This document shows, one piece after another, positions 7,559 through 13,923 of a stretch of 13,923 nucleotides of DNA (its first letter is position 1; each line of letters begins with the position of its first letter). Position numbers and translations under genes: made by a program. A model generated the notes under the pieces. It searched no databases. It worked only from the letters and a program-made list of their open reading frames with translations, and had not been told where the DNA came from. The stretch covers positions 1 to 13,923 of the forward strand of contig JAJPEO010000063.1 of the NCBI GenBank assembly GCA_021166815.1. The letters are read 5' to 3'. This DNA comes from Nocardioides sp. Its GTDB lineage: Bacteria; Actinomycetota; Actinomycetes; Propionibacteriales; Nocardioidaceae.

Positions 7559-8033
7559 CCCGCACCAGGTCGGCAGGTGCGACCTCCAGGTCGAGGCCGC
7601 GGCGGCCGCCGGAGACGAACACGCTCTCCCACGCCAGGGCGCTCTCGTCGAGGACCGTCGGCAGGGTGCGGCGCTGACCGATGGGGGAGATCCCGCCGGT
7701 GACGTACCCCGTGGCCCGCTCGGCGTCGCCGGGAGCGGCCATCACCGCCTTGCTGCTCCCGAGCGCGCGCGCCAGTGCCTTGAGGTCGAGCTGTCCCGAG
7801 ACCGGGACGATCCCGACGGCCAGGGAGGCGCGACCTCCCGTGGGGCGGTCGAGGGAGACCAGGAGGGTCTTGAAGACGCGCTCGGCCTCGACGCCGAGGG
7901 CCTCGGCCGCTTCCAGCCCGTACGACGTCGCCTGCGGGTCGTGGTGGTAGGGGTGCAGCGTGTAGGGCACCCCTGCGGCCGTGAGGGCCACGGTGGCCGG
8001 TGTCCCGCCGGCGGCGGGCTTGCGCGAGGCCAT
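7524..8033 (-). CDS. ybaK: Cys-tRNA(Pro)/Cys-tRNA(Cys) deacylase, YbaK family
   Basis: This trans-editing enzyme hydrolyses Cys-tRNA(Pro) formed by mistakes of prolyl-tRNA synthetase. The product is 169 aa (E. coli YbaK 159). Seen: [21 protein letters not shown] near the start; VFKTLLV with K55, equivalent to the conserved catalytic-site lysine; [15 protein letters not shown]; and [21 protein letters not shown], the GGxSPxG motif of the family. The start at 8033 overlaps the stop of the upstream LON-domain gene as TGATG, so the pair is translationally coupled. A GTG at 8048 would add five residues, and neither start has a strong Shine-Dalgarno sequence. The end overlaps the opposite-strand membrane-protein gene. 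Confidence 0.92.
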   Translation of the reverse strand: MASRKPAAGGTPATVALTAAGVPYTLHPYHHDPQATSYGLEAAEALGVEAERVFKTLLVSLDRPTGGRASLAVGIVPVSGQLDLKALARALGSSKAVMAAPGDAERATGYVTGGISPIGQRRTLPTVLDESALAWESVFVSGGRRGLDLEVAPADLVRVTAALVAPIGR

Positions 8034-8710
8034 CAGTTGGGCGACCACGCGGTGCGGGCGACCTGCGTCGCGGGCAGCGACGGGATGACGTTGATCGCGC
8101 GGAGCTCGGCGCGCAGGTAGCGCGTGACCAGCTCGAGCCTCTCGACGGCGTCCTCGGCCTCGAGCAGTGCCTGCCGCTCGGCCAGGGGAAGGGGGGAGAG
8201 GGCTGCGAGGGTCCAGCCGAGGTAGTCGGGGTCACGGGGGAGGGTGCCGCTGAACGGGTCGCCCTGGATCTCGGTGAGCGCCGCCCGGTAGGCGGTGAAC
8301 GTCGCGCGGGCGCGCTCGAGCACACCCTCGGGCACGGTGGCGCGTGGTTCGACGAGCACGCTGGCACGACCCTGGGGGTAGTCGGCGCCGCGCTCCATCT
8401 GGTCGAGCTGGAGCCGGTCGCGGCCCACCGCGACGATGTCGAAGGTCCCGTCGGGCTGCCGCTCGACCTCGGTGAGCTGCAGCAGGCAGCCGACGCGGTA
8501 GACCGACTGGGCGCCGTGCTCGCCCACCTCGTAGCCCTCCCGGATCGCGACGGTGCCGAAGACGCGGTCAGCGGGGTCCTCGATGGTGAGGAGGTGGCTG
8601 ACCAGGCGCCGGTAGCGGTCCTCGAAGACGTGGAGGGGCACCGTCATGCCGGGGAACACGACGGACGACAGCGGAAACATGGGCAGTGTCATCGGCTCGG
8701 GCTTTCCCAC
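8033..8710 (-). CDS. LON-substrate-binding-domain protein without protease domains
   Basis: The 225-aa protein starts with [22 protein letters not shown], the hallmark of the Lon N-terminal (LAN/PUA-like) domain. It continues with [15 protein letters not shown] and [11 protein letters not shown]; the C-terminal half is helical. There is no AAA ATPase or Ser-Lys protease module, so it is a stand-alone LON-N protein. Such proteins occur widely in actinobacteria and their role is unclear; substrate recognition or a protein-binding role is inference. GTG 8710 is chosen because a -10-like TAGGGT ends 6 nt before it, which would give a leaderless message. ATG 8692 is the alternative (219 aa). It is divergent from hisD and overlaps the ybaK start by one base on each side (TGATG). 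Confidence 0.88.
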   Translation of the reverse strand: MGKPEPMTLPMFPLSSVVFPGMTVPLHVFEDRYRRLVSHLLTIEDPADRVFGTVAIREGYEVGEHGAQSVYRVGCLLQLTEVERQPDGTFDIVAVGRDRLQLDQMERGADYPQGRASVLVEPRATVPEGVLERARATFTAYRAALTEIQGDPFSGTLPRDPDYLGWTLAALSPLPLAERQALLEAEDAVERLELVTRYLRAELRAINVIPSLPATQVARTAWSPN

Positions 8711-8716
8711 GTTGCG

Positions 8717-8722
8717 ACCCTA
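8717..8722 (-). promoter_or_regulatory. Candidate -10 box of the LON-domain gene (leaderless)
   Basis: On the minus strand TAGGGT is followed by CGCAAC and then GTG 8710. The 6-nt gap places the expected transcription start at or next to the first base of the start codon, so a leaderless mRNA is predicted. No convincing -35 hexamer is visible. Confidence 0.5.
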
Positions 8723-8775
8723 GCCCGTGGTGTCCACCCGGAGCCCGCGACTCGGGTCCGCGACCGTGGAGAACC

Positions 8776-8781
8776 TAGAAT
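8776..8781 (+). promoter_or_regulatory. Candidate -10 box of hisD (leaderless)
   Basis: TAGAAT is a close match to the actinobacterial -10 consensus and is followed by 7 nt and ATG 8789. There is no Shine-Dalgarno sequence in that gap and no room for one downstream of a normal start site. The hisD message is therefore predicted to be leaderless. The -35 region is not consensus. Confidence 0.6.
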
Positions 8782-8788
8782 CTGGGTC

Positions 8789-10093
8789 ATGTCCCTCATC
8801 CGTCGCATCGACCTCCGGGACGCCGATCGTGCGTCCGTCGACTACCGCGCGGTCCTGCCGCGCGCCGAGTTCGACGTCGAGGCGGCGGCCCATGTGGTGG
8901 CCCCGATCATCGAGGACGTCCGTACCCGTGGCGTGGAGGCGGTCCTCGAGCTCACGGAGCGCTTCGACGGTGTGCGGCTCGACGACATCGTCGTGCCCGC
9001 CGAGGCGATGCAGACCGCGCTGGCCGAGCTCGCCCCAGCCGTCCGGGCGGGGCTCGACGAGTCCATCCGCCGGCTGCGTCTGACCTGCGAGCACGACCTC
9101 GAGGAGGACACCACCATCGAGGTGGCTCCGGGCGCTGTCGTCACCCACCGTTCGGTGCCGGTCGACCGGGTCGGCCTCTACGTCCCCGGTGGCACCGCTC
9201 CGCTCGTCTCGACCGTGGTCATGAACGTCGTGCCGGCCCAGGTGGCCGGGGTCGGCTCGCTGGCCCTGGCGACCCCGCCCCAGGCGGCCACCGGGCTCCC
9301 CGACCCGACCGTGCTCGCCGCGTGCGCGCTGCTGGGCGTCGAGGAGGTCTACGCGGTGGGTGGCGCCCAGGCGATCGCCATGCTCGCCCACGGCGCCGGG
9401 CCGTGCCGGCGCGTGGACATGGTCATCGGTCCCGGCAACCTCTACGTCACCGCGGCCAAGCGACTCCTGCGCGGCCTGGTCGGCATCGACTCCGAGGCGG
9501 GGCCCAGCGAGATCGCGGTCCTGGCCGATGACAGTGCCGAGCCGGCCTTCGTCGCCGCCGACCTGATGACCGAGGCCGAGCACGGCGGCACCTCCGCCTC
9601 GCTGCTGGTCACGGACTCCGAGGCACTGATCGACGACGTCGAAGCCCAGCTGGAGAAGCAGCTCGCCGCCACGCGTCACGGCGACCGGATCGCCGAGGCT
9701 CTCGCCGGGCCCCAGTCCGCGGCCGTCCTGGTCGCCGACGTGGAGCAGGGCGTCGACGTCATCAACGCCTACGCCTCCGAGCACGTCGAGATCCAGACCC
9801 GCGACGCGGCCGACGTGGCCGCTCGTGTCCGCAACGCAGGGGCGATCTTCATCGGGCCCTGGTCACCGGTCGCGGTCGGCGACTACTGCGCGGGGTCCAA
9901 CCACGTGCTGCCCACGGGCGGGTGTGCCTGCCACTCCTCGGGCTTGAGCGTGAAGTCGTTCCTCAAGGCCGTCCACGTCGTCGACTACACGCGTGCTGCC
10001 CTGGCCGACGTGGCCGACCACGTGGTGGCCCTCGCCGAGGCCGAGGACCTGCCCGGACACGGCGCGGGCGTGTCGGCGCGGTTCGCCCGATGA
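8789..10093 (+). CDS. hisD: Histidinol dehydrogenase
   Basis: This zinc enzyme makes the final two oxidations of histidine synthesis, L-histidinol to L-histidine with two NAD+. The length of 434 aa equals E. coli HisD. Seen: [59 protein letters not shown] with the catalytic pair E331/H332; and [13 protein letters not shown]. The zinc ligands of E. coli HisD (Gln259, His262, Asp360, His419) align with E262, H265, D365 and H424, so the first ligand is Glu rather than Gln. ATG 8789 follows a TAGAAT box by 7 nt. The frame is open far upstream, but that stretch is antisense to the LON-domain gene and lacks HisD sequence. First gene of a hisDCBH operon; its stop overlaps the hisC start (ATGA). Confidence 0.97.
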   Translation: MSLIRRIDLRDADRASVDYRAVLPRAEFDVEAAAHVVAPIIEDVRTRGVEAVLELTERFDGVRLDDIVVPAEAMQTALAELAPAVRAGLDESIRRLRLTCEHDLEEDTTIEVAPGAVVTHRSVPVDRVGLYVPGGTAPLVSTVVMNVVPAQVAGVGSLALATPPQAATGLPDPTVLAACALLGVEEVYAVGGAQAIAMLAHGAGPCRRVDMVIGPGNLYVTAAKRLLRGLVGIDSEAGPSEIAVLADDSAEPAFVAADLMTEAEHGGTSASLLVTDSEALIDDVEAQLEKQLAATRHGDRIAEALAGPQSAAVLVADVEQGVDVINAYASEHVEIQTRDAADVAARVRNAGAIFIGPWSPVAVGDYCAGSNHVLPTGGCACHSSGLSVKSFLKAVHVVDYTRAALADVADHVVALAEAEDLPGHGAGVSARFAR

Positions 10094-11199
10094 CCTGGCC
10101 TCCGATCAGGGAAGAGCTGCGGGGGATCGAGCCGTACGGCGCCCCACAGCTCGACGTCCCGGTGCAGCTCAACGTCAACGAGAACCCGTACGGTCCCTCC
10201 GCGGACGCGGCCGCCGACATCGCGCGGTCGGTGGGCGAGGCAGCGACCACCCTCAACCGCTACCCCGACCGCGAGTTCGTCGACCTGCGCCACCAGCTGG
10301 CGGCGTACCTCAACAGCTCCGGTGGCGAGGGCATCACGCCTGACATGGTGTGGGCCGCCAACGGGTCGAACGAGATCATGCTGCAGCTGCTGCAGGCGTT
10401 CGGCGGCCCGGGCCGCTCCGCGCTGTCGTTCGCACCGACGTACTCGATGTACCCCGAGTACGCCCGCGACTCCAACACCGAGTGGCTGGCCGGTCGGCGC
10501 GAGGAGGACTTCTCCCTCGACCTCGACGCGGCTCGGGCGCTGGTCGAGGAGAAGGCGCCGAGCGTCGTGCTCCTGCCCAGCCCCAACAACCCGACCGGCA
10601 CGGCGCTGCCACCCGAGGCGGTGTCGGTGCTGTGCGAGGCGGCCGGCAACGGGATCGTGGTGGTCGACGAGGCCTACGGCGAGTTCCGGCGCGACGGCAC
10701 GCCCAGCGCGCTCGAGCTGTTGCCGAGGCACCGGAACCTGGTGGTCACCCGCACGATGAGCAAGGCGTTCGCCCTCGCGGGCGCGCGGCTGGGCTACCTC
10801 GCCGCGGACCCCGCGATCTGCGACGCCATCCGCGTCGTCCGCCTGCCCTACCACCTCTCGGCCGTCACCCAGGCGACCGCGCTGGCGGCCCTGCGACACT
10901 CACGGGAGCTGCTCGGCAAGGTCGACGACCTGCGCGAGGAGCGCGACCGAACGGTGGCTTGGCTGCGTGAGCAGGGGTTCGAGGTCGCCGACTCCGACGC
11001 CAACTTCGCGCTCTTCGGTCGTCTCGCCGACCGGCACGCGGTCTGGCAGGGGCTGCTCGACCGGGGCGTGCTGATCCGGGAGACCGGTCCAGACGGGTGG
11101 CTGCGTGTGTCCATCGGCACACCCGAGGAGATGACAGCATTCAGGCAGGCCCTCACTGACACCATGAGGACCAACGACGTCGTGAAGGAACAGCCATGA
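10090..11199 (+). CDS. hisC: Histidinol-phosphate aminotransferase
   Basis: This PLP enzyme transaminates imidazole-acetol phosphate with glutamate to give histidinol phosphate. The product is 369 aa, normal for the family. Seen: [66 protein letters not shown] with the PLP-ring aspartate, and [18 protein letters not shown] with the Schiff-base lysine K225; a C-terminal Arg-containing [10 protein letters not shown] completes the fold-type I pattern. ATG 10090 overlaps the hisD stop by 4 nt and shows no clear Shine-Dalgarno sequence, so it probably depends on coupling. The end overlaps hisB by 4 nt. Confidence 0.97.
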   Translation: MTWPPIREELRGIEPYGAPQLDVPVQLNVNENPYGPSADAAADIARSVGEAATTLNRYPDREFVDLRHQLAAYLNSSGGEGITPDMVWAANGSNEIMLQLLQAFGGPGRSALSFAPTYSMYPEYARDSNTEWLAGRREEDFSLDLDAARALVEEKAPSVVLLPSPNNPTGTALPPEAVSVLCEAAGNGIVVVDEAYGEFRRDGTPSALELLPRHRNLVVTRTMSKAFALAGARLGYLAADPAICDAIRVVRLPYHLSAVTQATALAALRHSRELLGKVDDLREERDRTVAWLREQGFEVADSDANFALFGRLADRHAVWQGLLDRGVLIRETGPDGWLRVSIGTPEEMTAFRQALTDTMRTNDVVKEQP

Positions 11200-11813
11200 G
11201 CCGCACCGCCAGCATCGAGCGCGCCACGAAGGAGTCCCGGATCAAGGTCGAGGTCGACCTCGACGGGACCGGCCACAGCCAGGTCGCGACCGGCGTGCCC
11301 TTCTACGACCACATGCTCGACGCCTTCTCCCGCCACTCGCTGGTCGACCTCGTCGTGCAGGCCGAGGGCGACACCCACGTCGATGCCCACCACACCGTGG
11401 AGGACACCGCGATCGTGCTGGGTCAGGCGCTACGTGAGGCGCTCGGCGACAAGGTCGGCATTCGTCGGTTCGGCGACGCCACGGTGCCGCTCGACGAGGC
11501 TCTGGTCCAGGCGGTCGTCGACGTGTCGGGTCGCCCCTACTGCGTGCACACCGGTGAACCGGAGGCGCAGGTCTACGCCGCCATCGGGGGCAGCGACGGC
11601 AACGGCGCCGCCTACCAGGGCTCGCTGACGCGTCACGTCTTCGAGACCATCGCCTTCCACGCCCACATCGCTCTGCACGTGCGCGTGCTGGCCGGTCGCG
11701 ACCCGCACCACATCGTGGAGACCCAGTACAAGGCCTTCGCCCGGGCGCTGCGCGACGCGATCGCCTTCGACCCGCGCGAGACCGGGGTGCCGTCCACCAA
11801 GGGAGCACTGTGA
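11196..11813 (+). CDS. hisB: Imidazoleglycerol-phosphate dehydratase
   Basis: This manganese enzyme dehydrates imidazoleglycerol phosphate to imidazole-acetol phosphate. The 205-aa product is the monofunctional dehydratase without the phosphatase domain found in E. coli HisB. Seen: [18 protein letters not shown] at the start, [14 protein letters not shown], the metal motif [11 protein letters not shown], and the second copy of the half-fold motif [25 protein letters not shown] 11196 overlaps the hisC stop (ATGA) and has AAGGAA at 11185-11190, 5 nt upstream. Histidinol-phosphatase must be supplied by another gene, which is not in this window. Confidence 0.97.
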   Translation: MSRTASIERATKESRIKVEVDLDGTGHSQVATGVPFYDHMLDAFSRHSLVDLVVQAEGDTHVDAHHTVEDTAIVLGQALREALGDKVGIRRFGDATVPLDEALVQAVVDVSGRPYCVHTGEPEAQVYAAIGGSDGNGAAYQGSLTRHVFETIAFHAHIALHVRVLAGRDPHHIVETQYKAFARALRDAIAFDPRETGVPSTKGAL

Positions 11814-12445
11814 CGCGGGGTGTCGTCGTCCTCGACTACGGCTCCGGCAACGTCCGCTCGGTGGTCCGGGCGCTGGAGCGTGCCGGCGCGGAGGTGACGC
11901 TGACCGGCGACTTCCAGACCGCCCTGGACGCCGACGGCCTCGTGGTCCCCGGCGTCGGCGCCTTCGCCGCCTGCATGGCCGGCCTGCGCGCGATCAAGGG
12001 TGACCGGCTGATCGGCCGCCGCCTGGCCGGCGGGCGGCCGGTGCTGGGCATCTGCGTGGGCATGCAGGTGCTCTTCGCCCACGGTGTGGAGCACGGCGTG
12101 GAGACCGAGGGCTGCGCGGAGTGGCCGGGCGCGGTCACGCGGTTGCAGGCCCCGGTCGTGCCGCACATGGGCTGGAACACCGTCGAGGTGCCCGAGGGGA
12201 CGTGCCTCTTCGCGGGCGTGGAGTCCGAGCGCTTCTACTTCGTCCACTCCTACGCGGCGAGGTCGTGGGACCTGGTCACCAACGACCGTACGGCTGCTCC
12301 GCTCGTCACCTGGGCCGAGCACGGCGGGGACCGCTTCGTGGCCGCGGTCGAGAACGGTCCGTTGAGCGCCACGCAGTTCCACCCCGAGAAGTCCGGTGAC
12401 GCCGGGGCAGCGCTCCTGCGCAACTGGGTCACCGCGCTGGGCTGA
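11810..12445 (+). CDS. hisH: Imidazole glycerol phosphate synthase, glutaminase subunit
   Basis: The class I glutamine amidotransferase subunit supplies ammonia to HisF for imidazole ring closure. The 211-aa product starts [18 protein letters not shown], as HisH proteins do. Seen: the nucleophile C82 in GICVGMQ, and H191 and E193 in QFHPEKSG, completing the Cys-His-Glu triad; [10 protein letters not shown] and FYFVHSYA are further HisH marks. The GTG start at 11810 overlaps the hisB stop as GTGA and has GGGAG at 11801-11805, 4 nt upstream. The partner hisF lies further on, separated by a DedA-like gene and hisA. Confidence 0.97.
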   Translation: MTRGVVVLDYGSGNVRSVVRALERAGAEVTLTGDFQTALDADGLVVPGVGAFAACMAGLRAIKGDRLIGRRLAGGRPVLGICVGMQVLFAHGVEHGVETEGCAEWPGAVTRLQAPVVPHMGWNTVEVPEGTCLFAGVESERFYFVHSYAARSWDLVTNDRTAAPLVTWAEHGGDRFVAAVENGPLSATQFHPEKSGDAGAALLRNWVTALG

Positions 12446-12448
12446 GCC

Positions 12449-12889
12449 GTGCCCGACTGGCCCGTCGTCCCCCTCTACCTCTTCCTCGTCGTGGTGGCCT
12501 TCCTGCGCGGGGGAGCGACCTACCTCGTGGGCAGGGGAGCGCGAGGTGCGGCCGACCGTGCGTGGCGGACCGACGCCGACTGGGTGCGTACGGGCGAGTC
12601 GGTCGTGCGCCGTTTCGGCGCCCCGGCGGTCAGCCTGTGCTTCCTCACGATCGGGGTCCAGAGCGCGGTGCTCCTGGCCGCCGGGACCCTGCGGATGCCG
12701 CTCGGGCGGTTCCTGCCGGCGCTCCTGGTCGGCGCCCTGCTGTGGGCGGGCGTCTACACCACCGTGGGCTTCGCGGTCGTCGAGGCGATCTGGGGCAGCG
12801 GCCGGATCTGGCTGGTCGCGGCCGTGGTCGCGCTCGTGGCGGCGCTGGTCTGGGGGATCCAGCAGGTGCTCACCCGCCGCCGTGCCTGA
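12449..12889 (+). CDS. Small DedA/VTT-like membrane protein
   Basis: The 146-aa product starts with GTG 12449, only 3 nt after the hisH stop, so it should be part of the his transcript. Seen: a hydrophobic N-terminal helix, a basic/acidic linker (about residues 28-50), then [55 protein letters not shown], split over two or three helices, and a last helix before a basic RRRA tail. AAGxxRMPxxRF and GAxxW resemble the VTT domain of DedA proteins, but it is shorter than usual DedA proteins (about 200 aa) and the family call is by eye. DedA proteins flip or handle membrane lipids; no link to histidine synthesis is known to me, so a hitch-hiker in the operon is the simplest reading. Confidence 0.72.
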   Translation: MPDWPVVPLYLFLVVVAFLRGGATYLVGRGARGAADRAWRTDADWVRTGESVVRRFGAPAVSLCFLTIGVQSAVLLAAGTLRMPLGRFLPALLVGALLWAGVYTTVGFAVVEAIWGSGRIWLVAAVVALVAALVWGIQQVLTRRRA

Positions 12890-12890
12890 C

Positions 12891-12905
12891 CCGGCGTCTC
12901 GCCGG
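12891..12905 (+). terminator. GC hairpin after the DedA-like gene, possible terminator
   Basis: CCGGCG, the loop TCT, and CGCCGG form a perfect 6-bp stem 1 nt after the stop codon. An overlapping alternative stem, GCCGG/CCGGC (12901-12905 with 12911-12915), is also possible. There is no T-run, so termination is uncertain. The place, between the hisDCBH unit and the hisA promoter, fits a boundary. Confidence 0.3.
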
Positions 12906-12940
12906 CGCCTCCGGCGCACACGCCTCGGGGCGGTCGCTCC

Positions 12941-12946
12941 TAGACT
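12941..12946 (+). promoter_or_regulatory. Candidate -10 box of hisA (leaderless)
   Basis: TAGACT is followed by exactly 7 nt and ATG 12954, the same layout as hisD. It predicts a second, leaderless his transcript for hisA-hisF. No clear -35 hexamer is seen. Confidence 0.55.
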
Positions 12947-12953
12947 CGGCCCC

Positions 12954-13688
12954 ATGTCCAGCTACCTCGAGCTCCTCCCCGCCGTCGACATCAAGGACGG
13001 TCGTGCCGTCCAGCTGGCCCAGGGAGTCGACGGCTCCGAGCAGGTGTTCGGCGACCCCGTCGAGGCTGCCCTGCGCTGGCAGGAGGCCGGCGCGGAGTGG
13101 ATCCACCTCGTCGACCTCGACGCCGCCTTCGGTCATGGCTCGAACCGCGCTCTGCAGGCCGAGATCGTCGGTCGCCTCGACATCAAGGTCGAGATGAGCG
13201 GGGGCATCCGCGACGACGAGTCGCTCAAGGCCGCCATGGACACCGGGTGCCGGCGAGTCAACATCGGCACCGCGGCGCTCGAGCACCCCGAGTGGTGTGC
13301 CCGTGCCATCGCGGAGTACGGCGACCGGGTGGCCATCGGCCTCGACGTCCGCGGCACCACCCTCGCCGCTCGCGGCTGGACCCGCGAGGGAGGCGACCTG
13401 TACGAGACCCTCGCCCGCCTGGATGCCGAGGGGTGCGCCCGCTACGTCGTCACCGACGTCAACAAGGACGGCATGCTCCAGGGCCCCAACCTCGACCTGC
13501 TGCGCGACGTCTGCTCGCGTACCGACCGTCCGGTGGTCGCCAGCGGGGGAGTGACCACGCTGGACGACATCCGGGCGCTGATGGGCCTCGTCCCCATCGG
13601 CGTCGAGGGCGCCATCGCGGGCACCGCGCTCTACACCGGCCAGTTCACCCTCGAGGACGCCCTGGCCCTCACCAAGGGCGCGTCGTGA
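12954..13688 (+). CDS. priA: PriA: ProFAR isomerase, probably also phosphoribosylanthranilate isomerase
   Basis: This (beta-alpha)8 isomerase carries out the HisA reaction (ProFAR to PRFAR). In actinobacteria lacking trpF the same protein also does the TrpF step of tryptophan synthesis. The 244-aa product has [16 protein letters not shown] with catalytic base D12, [23 protein letters not shown], the PriA-type loop [12 protein letters not shown] (R140, W142, matching Arg143 and Trp145 of M. tuberculosis PriA) and VVTDVNKDG with D168, the catalytic acid. The residue equivalent to Arg19 of the M. tuberculosis enzyme is Gln20. ATG 12954 lies 7 nt after TAGACT. The frame is open upstream, but that part overlaps the DedA-like gene out of frame and carries no family sequence. 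The stop overlaps the hisF start (GTGA). Confidence 0.95.
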   Translation: MSSYLELLPAVDIKDGRAVQLAQGVDGSEQVFGDPVEAALRWQEAGAEWIHLVDLDAAFGHGSNRALQAEIVGRLDIKVEMSGGIRDDESLKAAMDTGCRRVNIGTAALEHPEWCARAIAEYGDRVAIGLDVRGTTLAARGWTREGGDLYETLARLDAEGCARYVVTDVNKDGMLQGPNLDLLRDVCSRTDRPVVASGGVTTLDDIRALMGLVPIGVEGAIAGTALYTGQFTLEDALALTKGAS

Positions 13689-13923
13689 GCCTGGCCGTAC
13701 GCGTCATCCCGTGCCTGGACGTCGACGGCGGCCGGGTCGTGAAGGGCGTGAACTTCAAGGAGCTGCGCGACGCCGGCGATCCCGTCGAGCTGGCCCGCAC
13801 CTACGACGCCGAGGGTGCCGACGAGCTCACCTTCCTCGACATCTCCGCCTCCTCCGACGGTCGCGCGACCACCATGGAGGTGGTGAGCAGGTGCGCCGAG
13901 GAGGTGTTCATCCCGTTGACGGT
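13685..13923 (+). CDS. hisF: Imidazole glycerol phosphate synthase, cyclase subunit (3' end missing)
   Basis: The first 79 codons of HisF are present; the window ends inside the gene. HisF uses ammonia from HisH and PRFAR to make imidazoleglycerol phosphate and AICAR. Seen: [20 protein letters not shown] with catalytic D12, then [28 protein letters not shown], the conserved second and third strands of the barrel. The GTG start overlaps the priA stop as GTGA and has AAGGG at 13674-13678, 6 nt upstream. The second catalytic aspartate lies beyond the window. Confidence 0.97.
   Translation, partial: MSLAVRVIPCLDVDGGRVVKGVNFKELRDAGDPVELARTYDAEGADELTFLDISASSDGRATTMEVVSRCAEEVFIPLT

Noticed and set aside
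8000..8788. Upstream in-frame extension of hisD
   Set aside because: It is antisense to the LON-domain gene; HisD homology begins at about 8789, where a -10 box and ATG fit, and the length then equals the family's.
12396..12953. Upstream in-frame extension of hisA
   Set aside because: It overlaps hisH and the DedA-like gene in another frame and has no PriA sequence; ATG 12954 gives the normal length.
1..13923. Defence island, prophage or transposon
   Set aside because: No transposase, integrase, phage, nuclease or restriction genes and no inverted terminal repeats were seen; composition is uniform and gene order is housekeeping.

Overview
The window reads as an ordinary chromosomal housekeeping segment of a high-GC Gram-positive bacterium. 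The evidence is the very high GC content with G/C-ending codons, start/stop overlaps of the ATGA and GTGA kind, a PriA-type HisA, a DnaE with an apparently intact PHP domain, and the order lspA - RluA-type pseudouridine synthase - dnaE - his genes. By resemblance I place it in the Nocardioidaceae (Nocardioides or a close relative). That is a judgement from memory of the families, not a search result.

Layout. (a) 1-3324, plus strand, probably one operon: the 3' part of a TraR/DksA-type zinc-finger protein with a long Ala/Pro/Lys repeat tail, lspA (lipoprotein signal peptidase), an RluA/RluD-type pseudouridine synthase, a fusion of a GNAT acetyltransferase with a chorismate-mutase domain, and a small P-loop kinase-like protein. 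The last four junctions all overlap by 4 to 28 nt. (b) 3325-7558, plus strand: a GC hairpin and a weak promoter, then dnaE and a four-helix membrane protein that overlaps the dnaE stop. (c) 7524-8710, minus strand: a LON-substrate-binding-domain protein followed by a YbaK-type Cys-tRNA(Pro) deacylase. The deacylase gene runs 35 bp into the convergent membrane-protein gene. (d) 8789-12889, plus strand: hisD, hisC, hisB and hisH with 4-nt overlaps, then a small DedA-like membrane protein 3 nt after hisH. (e) 12954 to the end: hisA/priA with its own promoter, and the start of hisF, cut by the window edge.

How it works together: hisD, hisC, hisB, hisH, hisA and hisF cover the ProFAR isomerase, IGP synthase (HisH/HisF), IGP dehydratase, aminotransferase and final dehydrogenase steps of histidine synthesis. 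HisA is of the PriA type and probably also does the TrpF step of tryptophan synthesis. The sequence suggests leaderless transcripts for hisD, hisA and the LON-domain gene: a TANNNT box ends 6-7 nt before each start codon.

I found no tRNA, rRNA, CRISPR array, insertion sequence, phage gene or defence system, and no gene-free stretch over 140 bp. I do not see an undescribed multi-gene system. The items most worth a second look are the GNAT-chorismate mutase fusion, the zinc-finger protein with a histone-H1/HupB-like tail, the shared leaderless promoter layout at the his genes, a Gln-to-Glu change at a zinc ligand of HisD, and an Arg-to-Gln change in the PriA active-site loop.
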